A DNA stretch of 64,000 nucleotides from DASUPK01 sp963743575. GTDB taxonomy: Bacteria > Actinomycetota > Thermoleophilia > Solirubrobacterales > 70-9. The position numbers and the translations under genes are program-made. This document shows, piece by piece, positions 55,761 through 64,000 of this stretch (position 1 is the stretch's first letter; every line of letters begins with the position of its first letter). The notes under the pieces are model-generated. The model saw only the letters and a list, made by a program, of their open reading frames with translations. It was not told the origin of the DNA and ran no database searches. The stretch spans positions 744,001-808,000 of the forward strand of contig CAVUQC010000007.1 of NCBI GenBank assembly GCA_963743575.1, read 5' to 3'.

Positions 55761-58700
55761 ATGAGTACGTCCGCGACCCCAAAGTCACCCCTGGAGCCCT
55801 TCTCCGAGCCGGTCAGGAGATGGTTCGAGGCCTCCTTCGAGGCAGCCACGCCCGCCCAGGCGGCTGGCTGGCCCGCGATCGCCTCGGGCAAGCACACGCT
55901 GATCTGCGCCCCCACGGGCTCGGGCAAGACCCTCGCCTCCTTCCTCTGGGGCATCGACCGCCTGGCACGCGAGCCCGAGCGCCTCGGCTCGGGCGTGCGG
56001 ATCGTCTACGTCTCGCCGCTCAAGGCCCTCTCCTACGACATCGAGCGCAACCTGAGGGCGCCGCTGCAGGGGATCGGCGCGCCGGTCTCGGTGGCGCTGC
56101 GAACGGGTGACACACCGCAGACCGAGCGCCGAAGAATGCGCCGCGAGCCGCCGGACATCCTGATCACCACGCCCGAATCGCTCTATCTGATGATCAGCTC
56201 GGGGGCGCGGGAGATCCTCGGCGCAGTCGAGGCGGTGATCGTGGACGAGATCCACGCCGTGGCGCCGTCCAAACGAGGATCCCACCTCGCACTGACCCTG
56301 GAGCGCCTCGACCACCTCGGCGAGAACCCCGTCCAGCGGATCGGCCTGTCGGCCACACAGCGCCCGCTGGAGCGCATCGGCGACTTTCTCGTGGGAGCTG
56401 GACGCGAGTGCGAGATCGTCGACGCCTCGGAGCCCAAGCAGCTCGACCTGGAGATCGTGGTGCCGGTCGAGGACATGGTGGAGCCCAGTCCGCTCTCCAA
56501 CAAGCGCCGCGACGGAGCTGACACCGGCAAGACGCCGCCGGCCGATCTGAAGCATTCCCCGGAGCGGATCGACCCGGGCCCGATCGAGGCCTCCCTCGAC
56601 CCCGCTACCAACACGCGCTCGATCTGGCCGGCGATTTACCCCGAGCTGCTGCGCCTGGTCCGGGAGCACAGCTCGACCATCGTCTTCGTCAACAACCGCC
56701 GGGCCGCCGAGCGCATCGCCAAGCGCCTCAACGAGATGCACAACGACGAGCTGGAGGAGGAGCTGCCGGCGACGGAGCACGCGGGGAACTCGAAGAACGG
56801 GGGCAAGGGACCCGCGGAGATCGCGCGCGCTCACCACGGCTCCCTCTCCCATGAGGAGCGGGCCGTTGTCGAGGAGCTGCTCAAGTCCGGTCAGCTGCCC
56901 TGCCTGGTCGCCACCTCCTCGCTGGAGCTCGGCATTGACATGGGAGCGGTGGACCTGGTCATCCAGGTTGAGTCGCCGAAGTCCGTCACCCGCGGCCTGC
57001 AGCGAGTCGGCCGCGCCGGCCACACGCTCGGTGAGGTCTCAAAGGGCCGGATCTTCCCCAAGTTCCGCGCCGACCTGCTCGAGTGCGCGGTGGTCGCGCG
57101 CCGCATGCGGACCGGCGAGATCGAGGAGACGGTCATCCCGCAGAACCCCCTCGACGTGCTCGCCCAGCACCTCGTTTCGATGGCGGCTCTGGACGAGTGG
57201 GAGATCGACGAGGTGGAGAAGCTGGTCCGCTCGGCGCAGCCCTTCGCCGAGCTGTCCCGCGAGCAGCTCGAGAACGTGCTCGACATGCTCGACGGCCGCT
57301 ACCCATCGGAGCGCTTCGCCGAGCTGCGCCCGCGGATCGTCTGGGACCGGACCAAGGGCACGATGCGCGGCCGGCCCGGAGCGCGCCAGCTCGCAGTGGC
57401 GAACGCAGGCACCATCCCGGACCGCGGCCTCTACGGCGTCCACCTCCCGGACGGCCGCCGTGTCGGCGAGCTTGATGAGGAGATGGTCTACGAGGCTCGC
57501 CCCGGCCAGACCTTCCTGCTCGGCGCCAGCACCTGGCGGATCGAGGAGATCACTCGCGATCGGGTGATCGTCACCCCCGCTCCAGGCGCCCCCGGAGCTG
57601 TGCCCTTCTGGCGCGGCGACGGGATCGGCCGGCCTGCTGAGCTCGGCCGGGCGATCGGCGCCTTCTCACGGGAGGCCGTGAACGCCGACCCGAAGAAGCT
57701 CGCCAAGGAGAACGATCTCGACAAGCTCGCCGCCCAGAACCTCGTCAACTACCTGACCGAGCAGCAGGCGGCCACGCGCGTCGTCCCCTCAGACGAGGCG
57801 ATCGTGATCGAGCGCTTCCGTGACGAGATCGGCGACTGGCGGCTCTGCGTTCTCTCGCCCTTCGGCGGCCGGGTGCACGCGGCCTGGGGCCTGGCGCTCG
57901 CGGCGAAGATCCGCGACGAGCGGGACCTCGAGGCCGACGCGATCTGGTCCGACGACGGGATCGTCATCCACCTGCCCGACGCCGACGAGCCGCCTCCGGG
58001 CGACCTGGTGATGATCGAGCCCGACGAGCTCGAGGACCTGGTGATCCGCGAGCTTTCCGGGTCGGCCCTGTTCGGTGCACGCTTCCGCGAGAACGCCTCC
58101 CGCTCGCTGCTGATTCCACGCGCCTGGCCCGGCAAGCGGACCCCTCTCTGGCAGCAACGGCTCAAGTCCCAGAGCCTGCTCGAGGTCGCCCGGGACTTTC
58201 CCCGCTTCCCGGTGATTCTCGAGACCTACCGCGAGGTGATGCGGGACGTCCTCGACCTCCCGGCGCTGAAGGAGCTGCTGCGAGACCTCCACTCGCGCAA
58301 GATCACGATGGTCGAGGTCGAGACCCCGACGGCGTCGCCCTTCGCCTCCTCGTTGCTCTTCGACTACGTCGCCACCTACATGTACGAGGGGGACACGCCC
58401 AACGCGGAGCGCCGCGCGGCGGCACTCGCCCTCGACCGCGACCTGCTGGCGGAGCTGCTCGGCCAGGAGGAGCTGCGCGAGCTGATCGACCCGGAGGCAC
58501 TCGAAGAGGTCGCCCGGCAGCTCCAGCATCTGACCGAGGCCGGCCTGACCAAGGACCGCGACGGTCTGCAGACCATCCTGCGCCGGCTCGGCGACCTGAC
58601 GGCCGAGGAATGCGAGCAGCGGACCGAGGATGGCTATTCGGCCGCCTCGATGCTCGAGAAGCTGGTCAAGGAACGCCGTGCCGCAGTGGTCAGGATCGCC

Positions 58701-60266
58701 GGCGAGGAGCGCTACATCGCCGCCGAGGACGCCGGGCTCTACCGCGATGCGCTCGGAGTGCCACCGCCGGCCGGATTGCCGGAGAGCTTCCTGGAGCCGG
58801 TCGAGGATGCGCTCGTCTCCCTGGTCAGGCGCTACGCCGCATCCCACGTGCCGTTCCCGACCAGGCAGCTGGCCGACCGCTATGGCGTCGATCCGAGCTC
58901 AGCGCTGAAGGAGCTGGAGCGCTCCGGCGACCTGGTTCGCGGCGAGCTGCTGCCGGGCGGGACGTCGAGAGAGTGGTGCGAGTCCGATGTGCTGCGCCGT
59001 CTCAGGCGCGCCAGTCTGGCCCGGCTGCGCAAGGAGGTGGAGGCGACCGACCAGCGTGAGCTCGCTCGCTTCCTGCCGAGCTGGCAGAACGTCGATGCAC
59101 ACGGGCGCTCCGGCGCGGGGCCCGATCGCCTGCGCGAGGCGCTCATCTCGCTGCAGGGCGTGGCGCTCACGCCCAAGACCTGGGAGCGCGACGTCCTGCC
59201 GCGGCGGCTCGGTTCGTACAGCCCCACCTGGCTCGACGAGCTCTGCACCAGCGGCGAGCTGGTCTGGGTCGGCGCCGGCGCGCTCGGCCGCAACGACGGC
59301 AAGATCGCCCTCTACTTCAGGGAAGACGTTCGCCTCGCCGGCCCACCACCGGGGAACGCCAAGCTCGACCGGCCGGAGGGGGAGCCTCACGACGCGATCC
59401 GCGAGCGCCTGGCGCAGGGACCCTGCTTCTGGCTCGACCTGCTCGAGCTGGAGGGATCGGCCGAGGAACTGCACGAGGCGCTCTGGGATCTGGCCTGGTC
59501 GGGAGAGGTGACGAACGACGCCTTCGCGCCCCTGCGAGCTCCCCGCCTGCGGGCCGCACAGCGCTCCGACCGCGGGGGGCGCAGATTCGCCCGGCGCCGT
59601 GCCGCCGCGGCCGGGACCGTGATCGGCCGCTGGTCGTTGAGCGCTCCGCTGTTCGAGGGCGCGCCTTCGGCGGGCCCGCGGACGCGCGCGCTGGCCGAGC
59701 TGCTGCTGGAGCGGCACGGCATCGTCACCCGCGAGACGGCCATAGCCGAGAGCATCCCCGGTGGATTCGCCTCGATCTACGGCGAGCTTCAGAACCTCGA
59801 GCTGCTCGGCACCGCCCGCCGTGGCTACTTCGTGGAGGGCCTGGGCGGAGCGCAGTTCGCCCTACCGGGCGCGGTGGAGCGACTGCGCAGCCTGCCGCGA
59901 ACCGAGGGCGAGCTCCAGGTGCTCGCCGCGACGGACCCGGCGAATCCGTACGGCGCGACTCTCTCCTGGCCCAAGCTCGAGGGGCAGCGCCGCCCCGCTC
60001 GCACGGCGGGCGCATATGTGCTGATCCGCGACGGAGAGCCGCTCCTCTACGTCGAACGCGGCGGCAAGGGGGTCCTGCGCCTGCAGAAGCTCGGCGACGC
60101 CGAGCTGATCGAGGGTTTCGGCGTGCTCGCCGAGGCTGCTCAGGGCGGCCAGATCGAGAAGCTCGCGATCGAGCGCCTCGACGGCGAGCCGGTGATCGGC
60201 TCCGGGATGGAGGCGGCCCTGATAGAGGCCGGGTTCCGGCGGCAGCCGCGCAAGCTGGTCGCGTAG
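55761..60266 (+). CDS. lhr: Large Lhr-type ATP-dependent DNA helicase
   Basis: A 1501-aa superfamily 2 helicase of full Lhr length. Walker A is PTGSGKT (51-57), motif II VDEIHAV, motif III LSATQ, and the second RecA domain has TSSLELGIDMGAVDLVIQVESPKSVTRGLQRVGRAGH. The winged-helix and Lhr core domain follow, then a long C-terminal domain, which in mycobacterial and E. coli Lhr forms oligomers. It is a 3'-5' translocase implicated in repair of crosslinked or alkylated DNA. nei follows with a one-base overlap, as in mycobacteria. Confidence 0.93.
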   Translation: MSTSATPKSPLEPFSEPVRRWFEASFEAATPAQAAGWPAIASGKHTLICAPTGSGKTLASFLWGIDRLAREPERLGSGVRIVYVSPLKALSYDIERNLRAPLQGIGAPVSVALRTGDTPQTERRRMRREPPDILITTPESLYLMISSGAREILGAVEAVIVDEIHAVAPSKRGSHLALTLERLDHLGENPVQRIGLSATQRPLERIGDFLVGAGRECEIVDASEPKQLDLEIVVPVEDMVEPSPLSNKRRDGADTGKTPPADLKHSPERIDPGPIEASLDPATNTRSIWPAIYPELLRLVREHSSTIVFVNNRRAAERIAKRLNEMHNDELEEELPATEHAGNSKNGGKGPAEIARAHHGSLSHEERAVVEELLKSGQLPCLVATSSLELGIDMGAVDLVIQVESPKSVTRGLQRVGRAGHTLGEVSKGRIFPKFRADLLECAVVARRMRTGEIEETVIPQNPLDVLAQHLVSMAALDEWEIDEVEKLVRSAQPFAELSREQLENVLDMLDGRYPSERFAELRPRIVWDRTKGTMRGRPGARQLAVANAGTIPDRGLYGVHLPDGRRVGELDEEMVYEARPGQTFLLGASTWRIEEITRDRVIVTPAPGAPGAVPFWRGDGIGRPAELGRAIGAFSREAVNADPKKLAKENDLDKLAAQNLVNYLTEQQAATRVVPSDEAIVIERFRDEIGDWRLCVLSPFGGRVHAAWGLALAAKIRDERDLEADAIWSDDGIVIHLPDADEPPPGDLVMIEPDELEDLVIRELSGSALFGARFRENASRSLLIPRAWPGKRTPLWQQRLKSQSLLEVARDFPRFPVILETYREVMRDVLDLPALKELLRDLHSRKITMVEVETPTASPFASSLLFDYVATYMYEGDTPNAERRAAALALDRDLLAELLGQEELRELIDPEALEEVARQLQHLTEAGLTKDRDGLQTILRRLGDLTAEECEQRTEDGYSAASMLEKLVKERRAAVVRIAGEERYIAAEDAGLYRDALGVPPPAGLPESFLEPVEDALVSLVRRYAASHVPFPTRQLADRYGVDPSSALKELERSGDLVRGELLPGGTSREWCESDVLRRLRRASLARLRKEVEATDQRELARFLPSWQNVDAHGRSGAGPDRLREALISLQGVALTPKTWERDVLPRRLGSYSPTWLDELCTSGELVWVGAGALGRNDGKIALYFREDVRLAGPPPGNAKLDRPEGEPHDAIRERLAQGPCFWLDLLELEGSAEELHEALWDLAWSGEVTNDAFAPLRAPRLRAAQRSDRGGRRFARRRAAAAGTVIGRWSLSAPLFEGAPSAGPRTRALAELLLERHGIVTRETAIAESIPGGFASIYGELQNLELLGTARRGYFVEGLGGAQFALPGAVERLRSLPRTEGELQVLAATDPANPYGATLSWPKLEGQRRPARTAGAYVLIRDGEPLLYVERGGKGVLRLQKLGDAELIEGFGVLAEAAQGGQIEKLAIERLDGEPVIGSGMEAALIEAGFRRQPRKLVA

Positions 60267-61045
60267 TGGCCGAGGGGGACACGATCCTGCGGATCGCCCG
60301 CAGGATGCGTGCGCCACTGGAGGGCGCCGAGCTCTCGGTGCGCACCCCCGGCCAGCGCCGCCCCGACGGGCTGGCGGCGGCGGAACTCGACGGGCGCAGG
60401 CTCGAGCGGATCGAGACCCGCGGCAAGAATCTCATTTTCCACTTCGACGGCGGGCTCGTGCTGCACAGCCATCTCGGCATGCGGGGGAGCTGGCAGCTCT
60501 ACGCCAACGGCGAGCGCTGGCGACGGCCGGCTCGCGACGCCTGGATCGCCCTGACCGGGGGCGGCGCGGAGGCGGTCAACTTCGGCGGGTCGCGGATGCG
60601 CATCGTCCGCGAGACGCAGCTGCTCCGCGATCCCAAGCTCGCGCGCCTTGGCCCGGACGTGCTGGCGGACGACTTCGACCCAGCGGTCGCCGCCGCGCGG
60701 ATCCGCTCGCCCGGACCGGATCTCAGGGTGGGCGATGCGCTGCTGGGCCAGCGCCTGGTCGCAGGCATCGGCAACATCTTCAGATCGGAGGGCTGCTTCG
60801 AAGCGGGCATTGACCCGCGGACTCCCGTGGGGGAGCTCGGTGACGATCAGCTCATCGAGATCCTCGAGGCCACCCGCGGGCTGATGCTCGAGGCCGTGCA
60901 GACCGGGCGCCAGCCGAACCGCGTCTACCGCCGGGCGGGGAGGCCGTGCCCACGTTGCGGGACCAGCATCCTCTCCCAGGCCCAGGGCGAGACCGCCCGG
61001 ACCACGTACTGGTGTCCCAGCTGTCAGCCTCCCGCTCCGGCCTGA
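60266..61045 (+). CDS. nei: Fpg/Nei family DNA glycosylase-like protein (Nei2 type)
   Basis: A 259-aa protein with GLVLHSHLGMRGSW, an RGKNL Lys segment, LLGQRLVAGIGNIFRSEGCFEAGIDP and the zinc finger CPRCGTSILSQAQ...YWCPSC. It begins MAEGDTI: the second residue is Ala, where Fpg/Nei enzymes have the catalytic N-terminal Pro. The protein may therefore have altered lyase activity. GTG 60266 overlaps the lhr stop (TAGTG), and no other start would place Pro second. Confidence 0.88.
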   Translation: MAEGDTILRIARRMRAPLEGAELSVRTPGQRRPDGLAAAELDGRRLERIETRGKNLIFHFDGGLVLHSHLGMRGSWQLYANGERWRRPARDAWIALTGGGAEAVNFGGSRMRIVRETQLLRDPKLARLGPDVLADDFDPAVAAARIRSPGPDLRVGDALLGQRLVAGIGNIFRSEGCFEAGIDPRTPVGELGDDQLIEILEATRGLMLEAVQTGRQPNRVYRRAGRPCPRCGTSILSQAQGETARTTYWCPSCQPPAPA

Positions 61046-61078
61046 GCGCGGCGAGCAGGGCTCGTCGCCTGACGCCCT

Positions 61079-61738
61079 TCAGAGCTTTGCGTGAAAGTCG
61101 TACCAAGCGTCCGTGCTCGACGAACGCCATTCCTGGACGACCTCGTCGGCCGATTGCCAGCTCCCGTGGGTGGACTCGCCGAAGCGGCCCGAAGCGCCGA
61201 CCGGGAAGCGAGCCAGTCCCACCCTCTGCAGGACACGAGGAGAGTGACGCGTCTGATCGACGAGCTTGAAACGCCGATAGCCCAGCTCGCTCAGGCGATC
61301 GACGTAGTCCGCCGTGTGGGATTCGATCGAGACGTACGCCGGCAGGTCGCCGGGCGAAAGGGAGTCCAGGCAGAGCCCGTCGGCGCCCTCGATGTCGATC
61401 TTCAGGTAGAAGGGCACGCCGTGCCTCTCGAGCAGCGACCTGAACGTGACGCACTCGACCTCAACGGCGGTGCAGGGCGTCCCCTCACGGCAACCAACCT
61501 CGCGGTCGAAGGAGCTGTGCTCGTCGTTCGCGTCGTTCACCCAGAAGGTCGCCGTCCCTCCGCGTGAGCCGATTCCAGCGTTCACGACCGCAACCGGATC
61601 AGCCGCGAACCGTCGCGAAAGCGATTCGGCCAGCCGCGGATTGGCCTCAACGGCGACGACCCGGTAGCCGGAGCGCAGATAGTGCGCAGTGTCCTCCCCG
61701 CGATGCGCCCCAACGTCGTAGATCAGGTCAGCCTCCAT
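61079..61738 (-). CDS. FkbM family methyltransferase
   Basis: A 219-aa SAM-dependent methyltransferase: DLIYDVGAHRGEDTAHYLRSGYRVVAVEANP at the N-terminus, GIGSRGGTATFWVND and the FkbM hallmark FYLKIDIEGADGLCLDSL. It probably O-methylates a sugar or other small molecule. ATG 61738 sits just before the conserved core; no earlier in-frame start is well supported. It is convergent with nei (33-base gap) and divergent from the Crp gene. Confidence 0.83.
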   Translation of the reverse strand: MEADLIYDVGAHRGEDTAHYLRSGYRVVAVEANPRLAESLSRRFAADPVAVVNAGIGSRGGTATFWVNDANDEHSSFDREVGCREGTPCTAVEVECVTFRSLLERHGVPFYLKIDIEGADGLCLDSLSPGDLPAYVSIESHTADYVDRLSELGYRRFKLVDQTRHSPRVLQRVGLARFPVGASGRFGESTHGSWQSADEVVQEWRSSSTDAWYDFHAKL

Positions 61739-61795
61739 CGCGGTGAGAAAGGTACCGGCGGGGCATGTGCTTGATCGCCAAGCCCGCCGAGCAGG

Positions 61796-61801
61796 GATAA
61801 T
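61796..61801 (+). promoter_or_regulatory. -10 box of the Crp/Fnr gene
   Basis: GATAAT lies nine bases before ATG 61811. TTGATC at 61771-61776 is a possible -35 with 19-base spacing. Confidence 0.4.
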
Positions 61802-61810
61802 GACCTCGGG

Positions 61811-62509
61811 ATGGCGAACGGAGGAAGAGCTGGGATCGTCGAGCTCCTCGGACGCGTGCCGCTCTTCTCGGAGCTCTCGCCCGACGAGCTGGATCAGGTG
61901 GCGCAGGTCGCGATCCCGCGCAGCTTTCCGCCCGACACCCGCGTCTTTCACGAGGGCGATCCGGGTGACGCCTGCTACATCGTCAACCAGGGGAGCTGCA
62001 GGGTGATCCGCCAGCATTCCGATGGAAGGGCGATCACCCTGGCCACGCTCGGCCCGGGGGCGATCTTCGGAGAGCTCGCGATGCTCGATGGCGAGCGCCG
62101 CTCCGCCAGCGTGGAGGCCGCCGAGAACACGGAGCTGCTCGCGCTGCCGGCGATCGACATGCGCACGCTGATCCGCCAGCACCCCGAGATGGCCGAGAAG
62201 CTGATCGTGGCGCTCACGCGGCGCCTGCGGGAGGCGAACGAGCGCATCGCTCGCCAGTCCTTCCAGACCGTGCCGAGCCGCGTCGCGGGCGTGCTCACCC
62301 AGCTGCTCGCGGAGGAGGCCGTCACACCCCTGGTCAGGGACGGCGTCACGATTCGGCTGAGGCAATCGGACCTCGCCCAGATGGCAGGCACCTCGCGCGA
62401 GAGCGTCAGCCGCTTCCTCGCCACGCTCGAACGGGCCGGGGTCGTCCAGGTGGGACGGGGCCGGGTGACGGTGATCGAGCCGGAGCGCCTCGACGCCTAC
62501 ATCTTCTAG
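61811..62509 (+). CDS. Crp/Fnr family transcriptional regulator
   Basis: A 232-aa protein with an N-terminal cyclic-nucleotide-binding domain (VFHEGDPGDACYIVNQGSCRVI, LGPGAIFGELAMLDGERRSASVEA), a dimerisation helix and a C-terminal winged helix (TIRLRQSDLAQMAGTSRESVSRFLATLERAGVV). The ERRSASV pocket fits cAMP-type effectors, and there is no Fnr-type Cys cluster. Targets are unknown. Confidence 0.92.
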   Translation: MANGGRAGIVELLGRVPLFSELSPDELDQVAQVAIPRSFPPDTRVFHEGDPGDACYIVNQGSCRVIRQHSDGRAITLATLGPGAIFGELAMLDGERRSASVEAAENTELLALPAIDMRTLIRQHPEMAEKLIVALTRRLREANERIARQSFQTVPSRVAGVLTQLLAEEAVTPLVRDGVTIRLRQSDLAQMAGTSRESVSRFLATLERAGVVQVGRGRVTVIEPERLDAYIF

Positions 62510-62519
62510 GGGGACCAGG

Positions 62520-62547
62520 CCTGCTGCCGCCTCTGATCTGATGGCGA
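62520..62547 (+). repeat. Probable remnant of the dispersed element
   Basis: The stretch ending CTGATCTGATGGCGATGCC resembles the 3' end of the element (CGATCTGATGGCGAAGCC in copy 2). The rest of the element is missing. The start codon of pcm lies inside this stretch. Confidence 0.35.
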
Positions 62548-63209
62548 TGCCGTCTTACACAGACCAACGACTCCGCATGGTGGAGCGCCAGCTGCGCCAC
62601 CGCGGCATCAGCGACGAGCGCGTGCTCGCCGCCATGGCTGCCGTGCCCCGCGAGCACTTCGTCCCGGAGCAGGTCCGGGAGAGCGCCTACAACGACTCGG
62701 CGCTCCCCATCGGCCACGAGCAGACCATCTCCCAGCCCTGGGTGGTGGCGGCGATCTGCCAGGCGCTGAGCCTCGACGGCGACGAGGTGGTACTCGAGAT
62801 CGGAACCGGGTCCGGATATTCGGCGGCCGTGCTGGCGAGGCTGGCACGGCGCGTGATCAGCGTCGAGCGGGTGCCGGAGCTCGGCGAGGCCGCGCGGCTC
62901 AGGCTCGCGGAGCTCGGGGTCGACAACGCCGAGGTGGTCGTCGGGGATGGCAGCAGGGGTCACCCCGACGAGGCGCCCTACGAGGGCATCGCCGTCCACG
63001 CCGCCACCCCGGAGGCTCCCCACAGCCTGATCGCGGAGCTCGCGCCCGAGGGACGGCTGGTCGTCCCGATCGCAACCAGCTCCGCCGACCTGCTGGTCGC
63101 CTTCATCCGCGAGAACGGTGAGCTGCGCCAGGAGACGATCGGCCCGTGCAGATTCGTCCCCCTGATCGGCGTCGAGGGCTTCAACCCACCCGGAATTGAT
63201 GACGGGTAG
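62541..63209 (+). CDS. pcm: Protein-L-isoaspartate O-methyltransferase
   Basis: A 222-aa enzyme with MVERQLRHRGISDERVLAAMAAVPREHFVPE, ALPIGHEQTISQPWVVA and the SAM loop VVLEIGTGSGYSAAVLARLA. It methylates isoaspartyl residues in aged proteins, starting their repair. ATG 62541 is the listed start; ATG 62547 is equally possible, and both lie in a remnant of the dispersed element. The ASCH gene follows. Confidence 0.92.
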   Translation: MAMPSYTDQRLRMVERQLRHRGISDERVLAAMAAVPREHFVPEQVRESAYNDSALPIGHEQTISQPWVVAAICQALSLDGDEVVLEIGTGSGYSAAVLARLARRVISVERVPELGEAARLRLAELGVDNAEVVVGDGSRGHPDEAPYEGIAVHAATPEAPHSLIAELAPEGRLVVPIATSSADLLVAFIRENGELRQETIGPCRFVPLIGVEGFNPPGIDDG

Positions 63210-63218
63210 GCTCGCCGG

Positions 63219-63623
63219 GTGAACTCCGCCCTCTACGTCCTCAACTTCTACTCGCCCGTCTTCGTCGACCAGCTGCGCAGCGGCAGGAAGACGGCGACGA
63301 TCCGGCTGGGCGACAAGTCCCGCAAGTACAAGCGGGGCCAGGTCGTCTGGATCACGATCGGCTACCGCCATCAGGCGCGGGAGAAGATCTTCGCCGCCGT
63401 GATCGACGACGTCGAGGTGAAGAAGGTCTCCGAGCTCTCGCCCCGCGACATCGAGCACGACAACCCGGAGTTTCGGCGGCCCGAGGAGACGGTGGACTTC
63501 CTGGAGAAGATCTACACGCGCCCCGTCGGCGAGGACGACACGGTGACCGTGATCCGTTTCTCGCAGATCGTCGAAAGACCGTCGACGCAATTTGGCAACG
63601 GAGAAACGCCATCCCGCAACTGA
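63219..63623 (+). CDS. ASCH domain protein
   Basis: A 134-aa protein with VLNFYSPVFVDQLRSGRKTATIRLGDKS, the GxK-containing core of ASCH domains, and YKRGQVVWITIGYRHQAREKIFAAVIDDVEV. ASCH domains are PUA-like RNA-binding folds linked to translation or nucleoside hydrolysis. GTG 63219 lies six bases after TAGGCT, which also contains the pcm stop. Confidence 0.8.
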   Translation: MNSALYVLNFYSPVFVDQLRSGRKTATIRLGDKSRKYKRGQVVWITIGYRHQAREKIFAAVIDDVEVKKVSELSPRDIEHDNPEFRRPEETVDFLEKIYTRPVGEDDTVTVIRFSQIVERPSTQFGNGETPSRN

Positions 63624-63653
63624 CGCCGCTCGCGCGGGTGGCGCCGCGGGCCA

Positions 63654-64000
63654 ATGGGTGAATACCGCTTCCTCACAACCTGGCTGCTCGAGGCCCCGCG
63701 CGAGCGCGTCTGGGACGCGATCTACGAATCCGAGCGCTGGCCGGACTGGTGGCACGGTGTCCTCGAAGCCGACAAGCTCGAGGAGGGAGACGAATCGGGC
63801 GTCGGGCAATACGGGCGCTATGTCTGGAAGTCGAAGCTGCCGTACAAGCTCGAGTTCTTCGTGCGGACCACCCGGGTCGAGAAGCCCTATCTGCTGGAGG
63901 GCAAGCCGAGGGCGAGCTCGCCGGCGTCGGCCGCTGGCGCCTGTTCGAGCGGGACGGGGTGACGGCCGCTCTCTACGAGTGGAACGTGCGCACGACCAGG
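63654..64000 (+). CDS. SRPBCC family protein, frameshifted and cut by the window end
   Basis: From ATG 63654 the frame reads a normal SRPBCC start, LTTWLLEAPRERVWDAIYESERWPDWWHGV, to VEKPYLLEGK, then turns into Pro/Ser/Ala-rich nonsense and stops at 63962. The -1 frame continues with GELAGVGRWRLFERDGVTAA and LYEWNVRTTR to the window edge, a typical continuation of this family. One extra G in the GAGGGC run near 63895-63901 would join the two. It is probably a real gene with a sequencing error or a recent mutation. Confidence 0.65.

Noticed and set aside
1..64000. CRISPR arrays, insertion sequences, phage or integrative elements
   Set aside because: No regularly spaced repeats, transposase, integrase or terminal inverted repeats were found; the dispersed element is too short and too structured to be an insertion sequence.

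Overview
The window is one continuous, very gene-dense, high-GC chromosomal segment, most likely from an actinobacterium of the Solirubrobacterales/Thermoleophilia type. This is inferred from a PafB-PafC fusion, an actinobacterial biotin carboxylase-BCCP fusion, an adjacent lhr-nei2 pair, secreted proteins with Lys-rich tracts, GTG/TTG starts and many leaderless-looking genes. No rRNA, insertion sequence, integrase, prophage or CRISPR array is visible, and no stretch longer than 300 bases lacks a gene. The window starts inside an ornithine cyclodeaminase-family gene and ends inside an SRPBCC gene.

Layout. 1-1.3 kb: ornithine cyclodeaminase-like gene (partial) and a VOC protein. 1.3-9.1 kb: assimilatory sulfate reduction (sir-cysH, repeat, sat-cysC), a PHP phosphoesterase, an Rrf2 regulator, a secreted Lys-tailed protein and a TauE/SafE permease. 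9.1-15.7 kb: secreted PQQ-type sugar dehydrogenase-like protein, biotin carboxylase, two tandem secreted paralogues, HAD hydrolase. 15.7-20 kb: sucCD, NTF2-like protein, aminotransferase and a 59-aa ORF behind an apparent operator. 20-24.9 kb: DtxR-family regulator, an SRPBCC-ArsR pair divergent from clpP across a double operator, a HAD phosphatase, a FolP-like protein. 24.9-31.4 kb: MrfA/YprA-like helicase operon, GH15-like protein, tRNA-Phe, large membrane protein. 31.4-41.3 kb: penicillin acylase homologue, endonuclease IV, LtrA, YhaM-like HD protein, a secreted peptide with eight consecutive His, a lipoprotein, fused PafBC. 41.3-50.6 kb: ArsR-led four-gene operon, MBL protein, second penicillin acylase homologue, PPOX protein, dTDP-sugar genes (rmlA, rmlD, rmlB, no rmlC) and a frameshifted secreted-protein gene. 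50.7-55.7 kb: MMPL transporter, MFS-ECF sigma pair and divergent TetR. 55.7-64 kb: lhr-nei, FkbM methyltransferase, Crp/Fnr regulator, pcm, ASCH protein and a frameshifted SRPBCC gene.

How parts work together. Sat, CysC, CysH and Sir form a nearly complete sulfate-to-sulfide route; TauE could carry the anion and the PHP enzyme could remove 3',5'-bisphosphonucleotide by-product. DNA-repair and nucleic-acid functions are numerous: MrfA-like helicase, Nfo, YhaM-like, PafBC, Lhr, Nei-like.

Most unusual features: (i) a ~90-bp dispersed element present three times, with stem-loops around an invariant linker, one stem conserved by compensatory change, and two mutually exclusive stems at one end; (ii) nine of fourteen convergent gene pairs share a single CTAG that serves as stop codon on both strands; (iii) a recurrent -10-like hexamer six to nine bases before start codons; (iv) compact palindromic operators, including a 16-bp palindrome filling the spacer of a near-consensus promoter. 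Two genes carry apparent one-base frameshifts next to G/C runs and could be sequencing errors. All calls come from reading the sequence; no database search was run.
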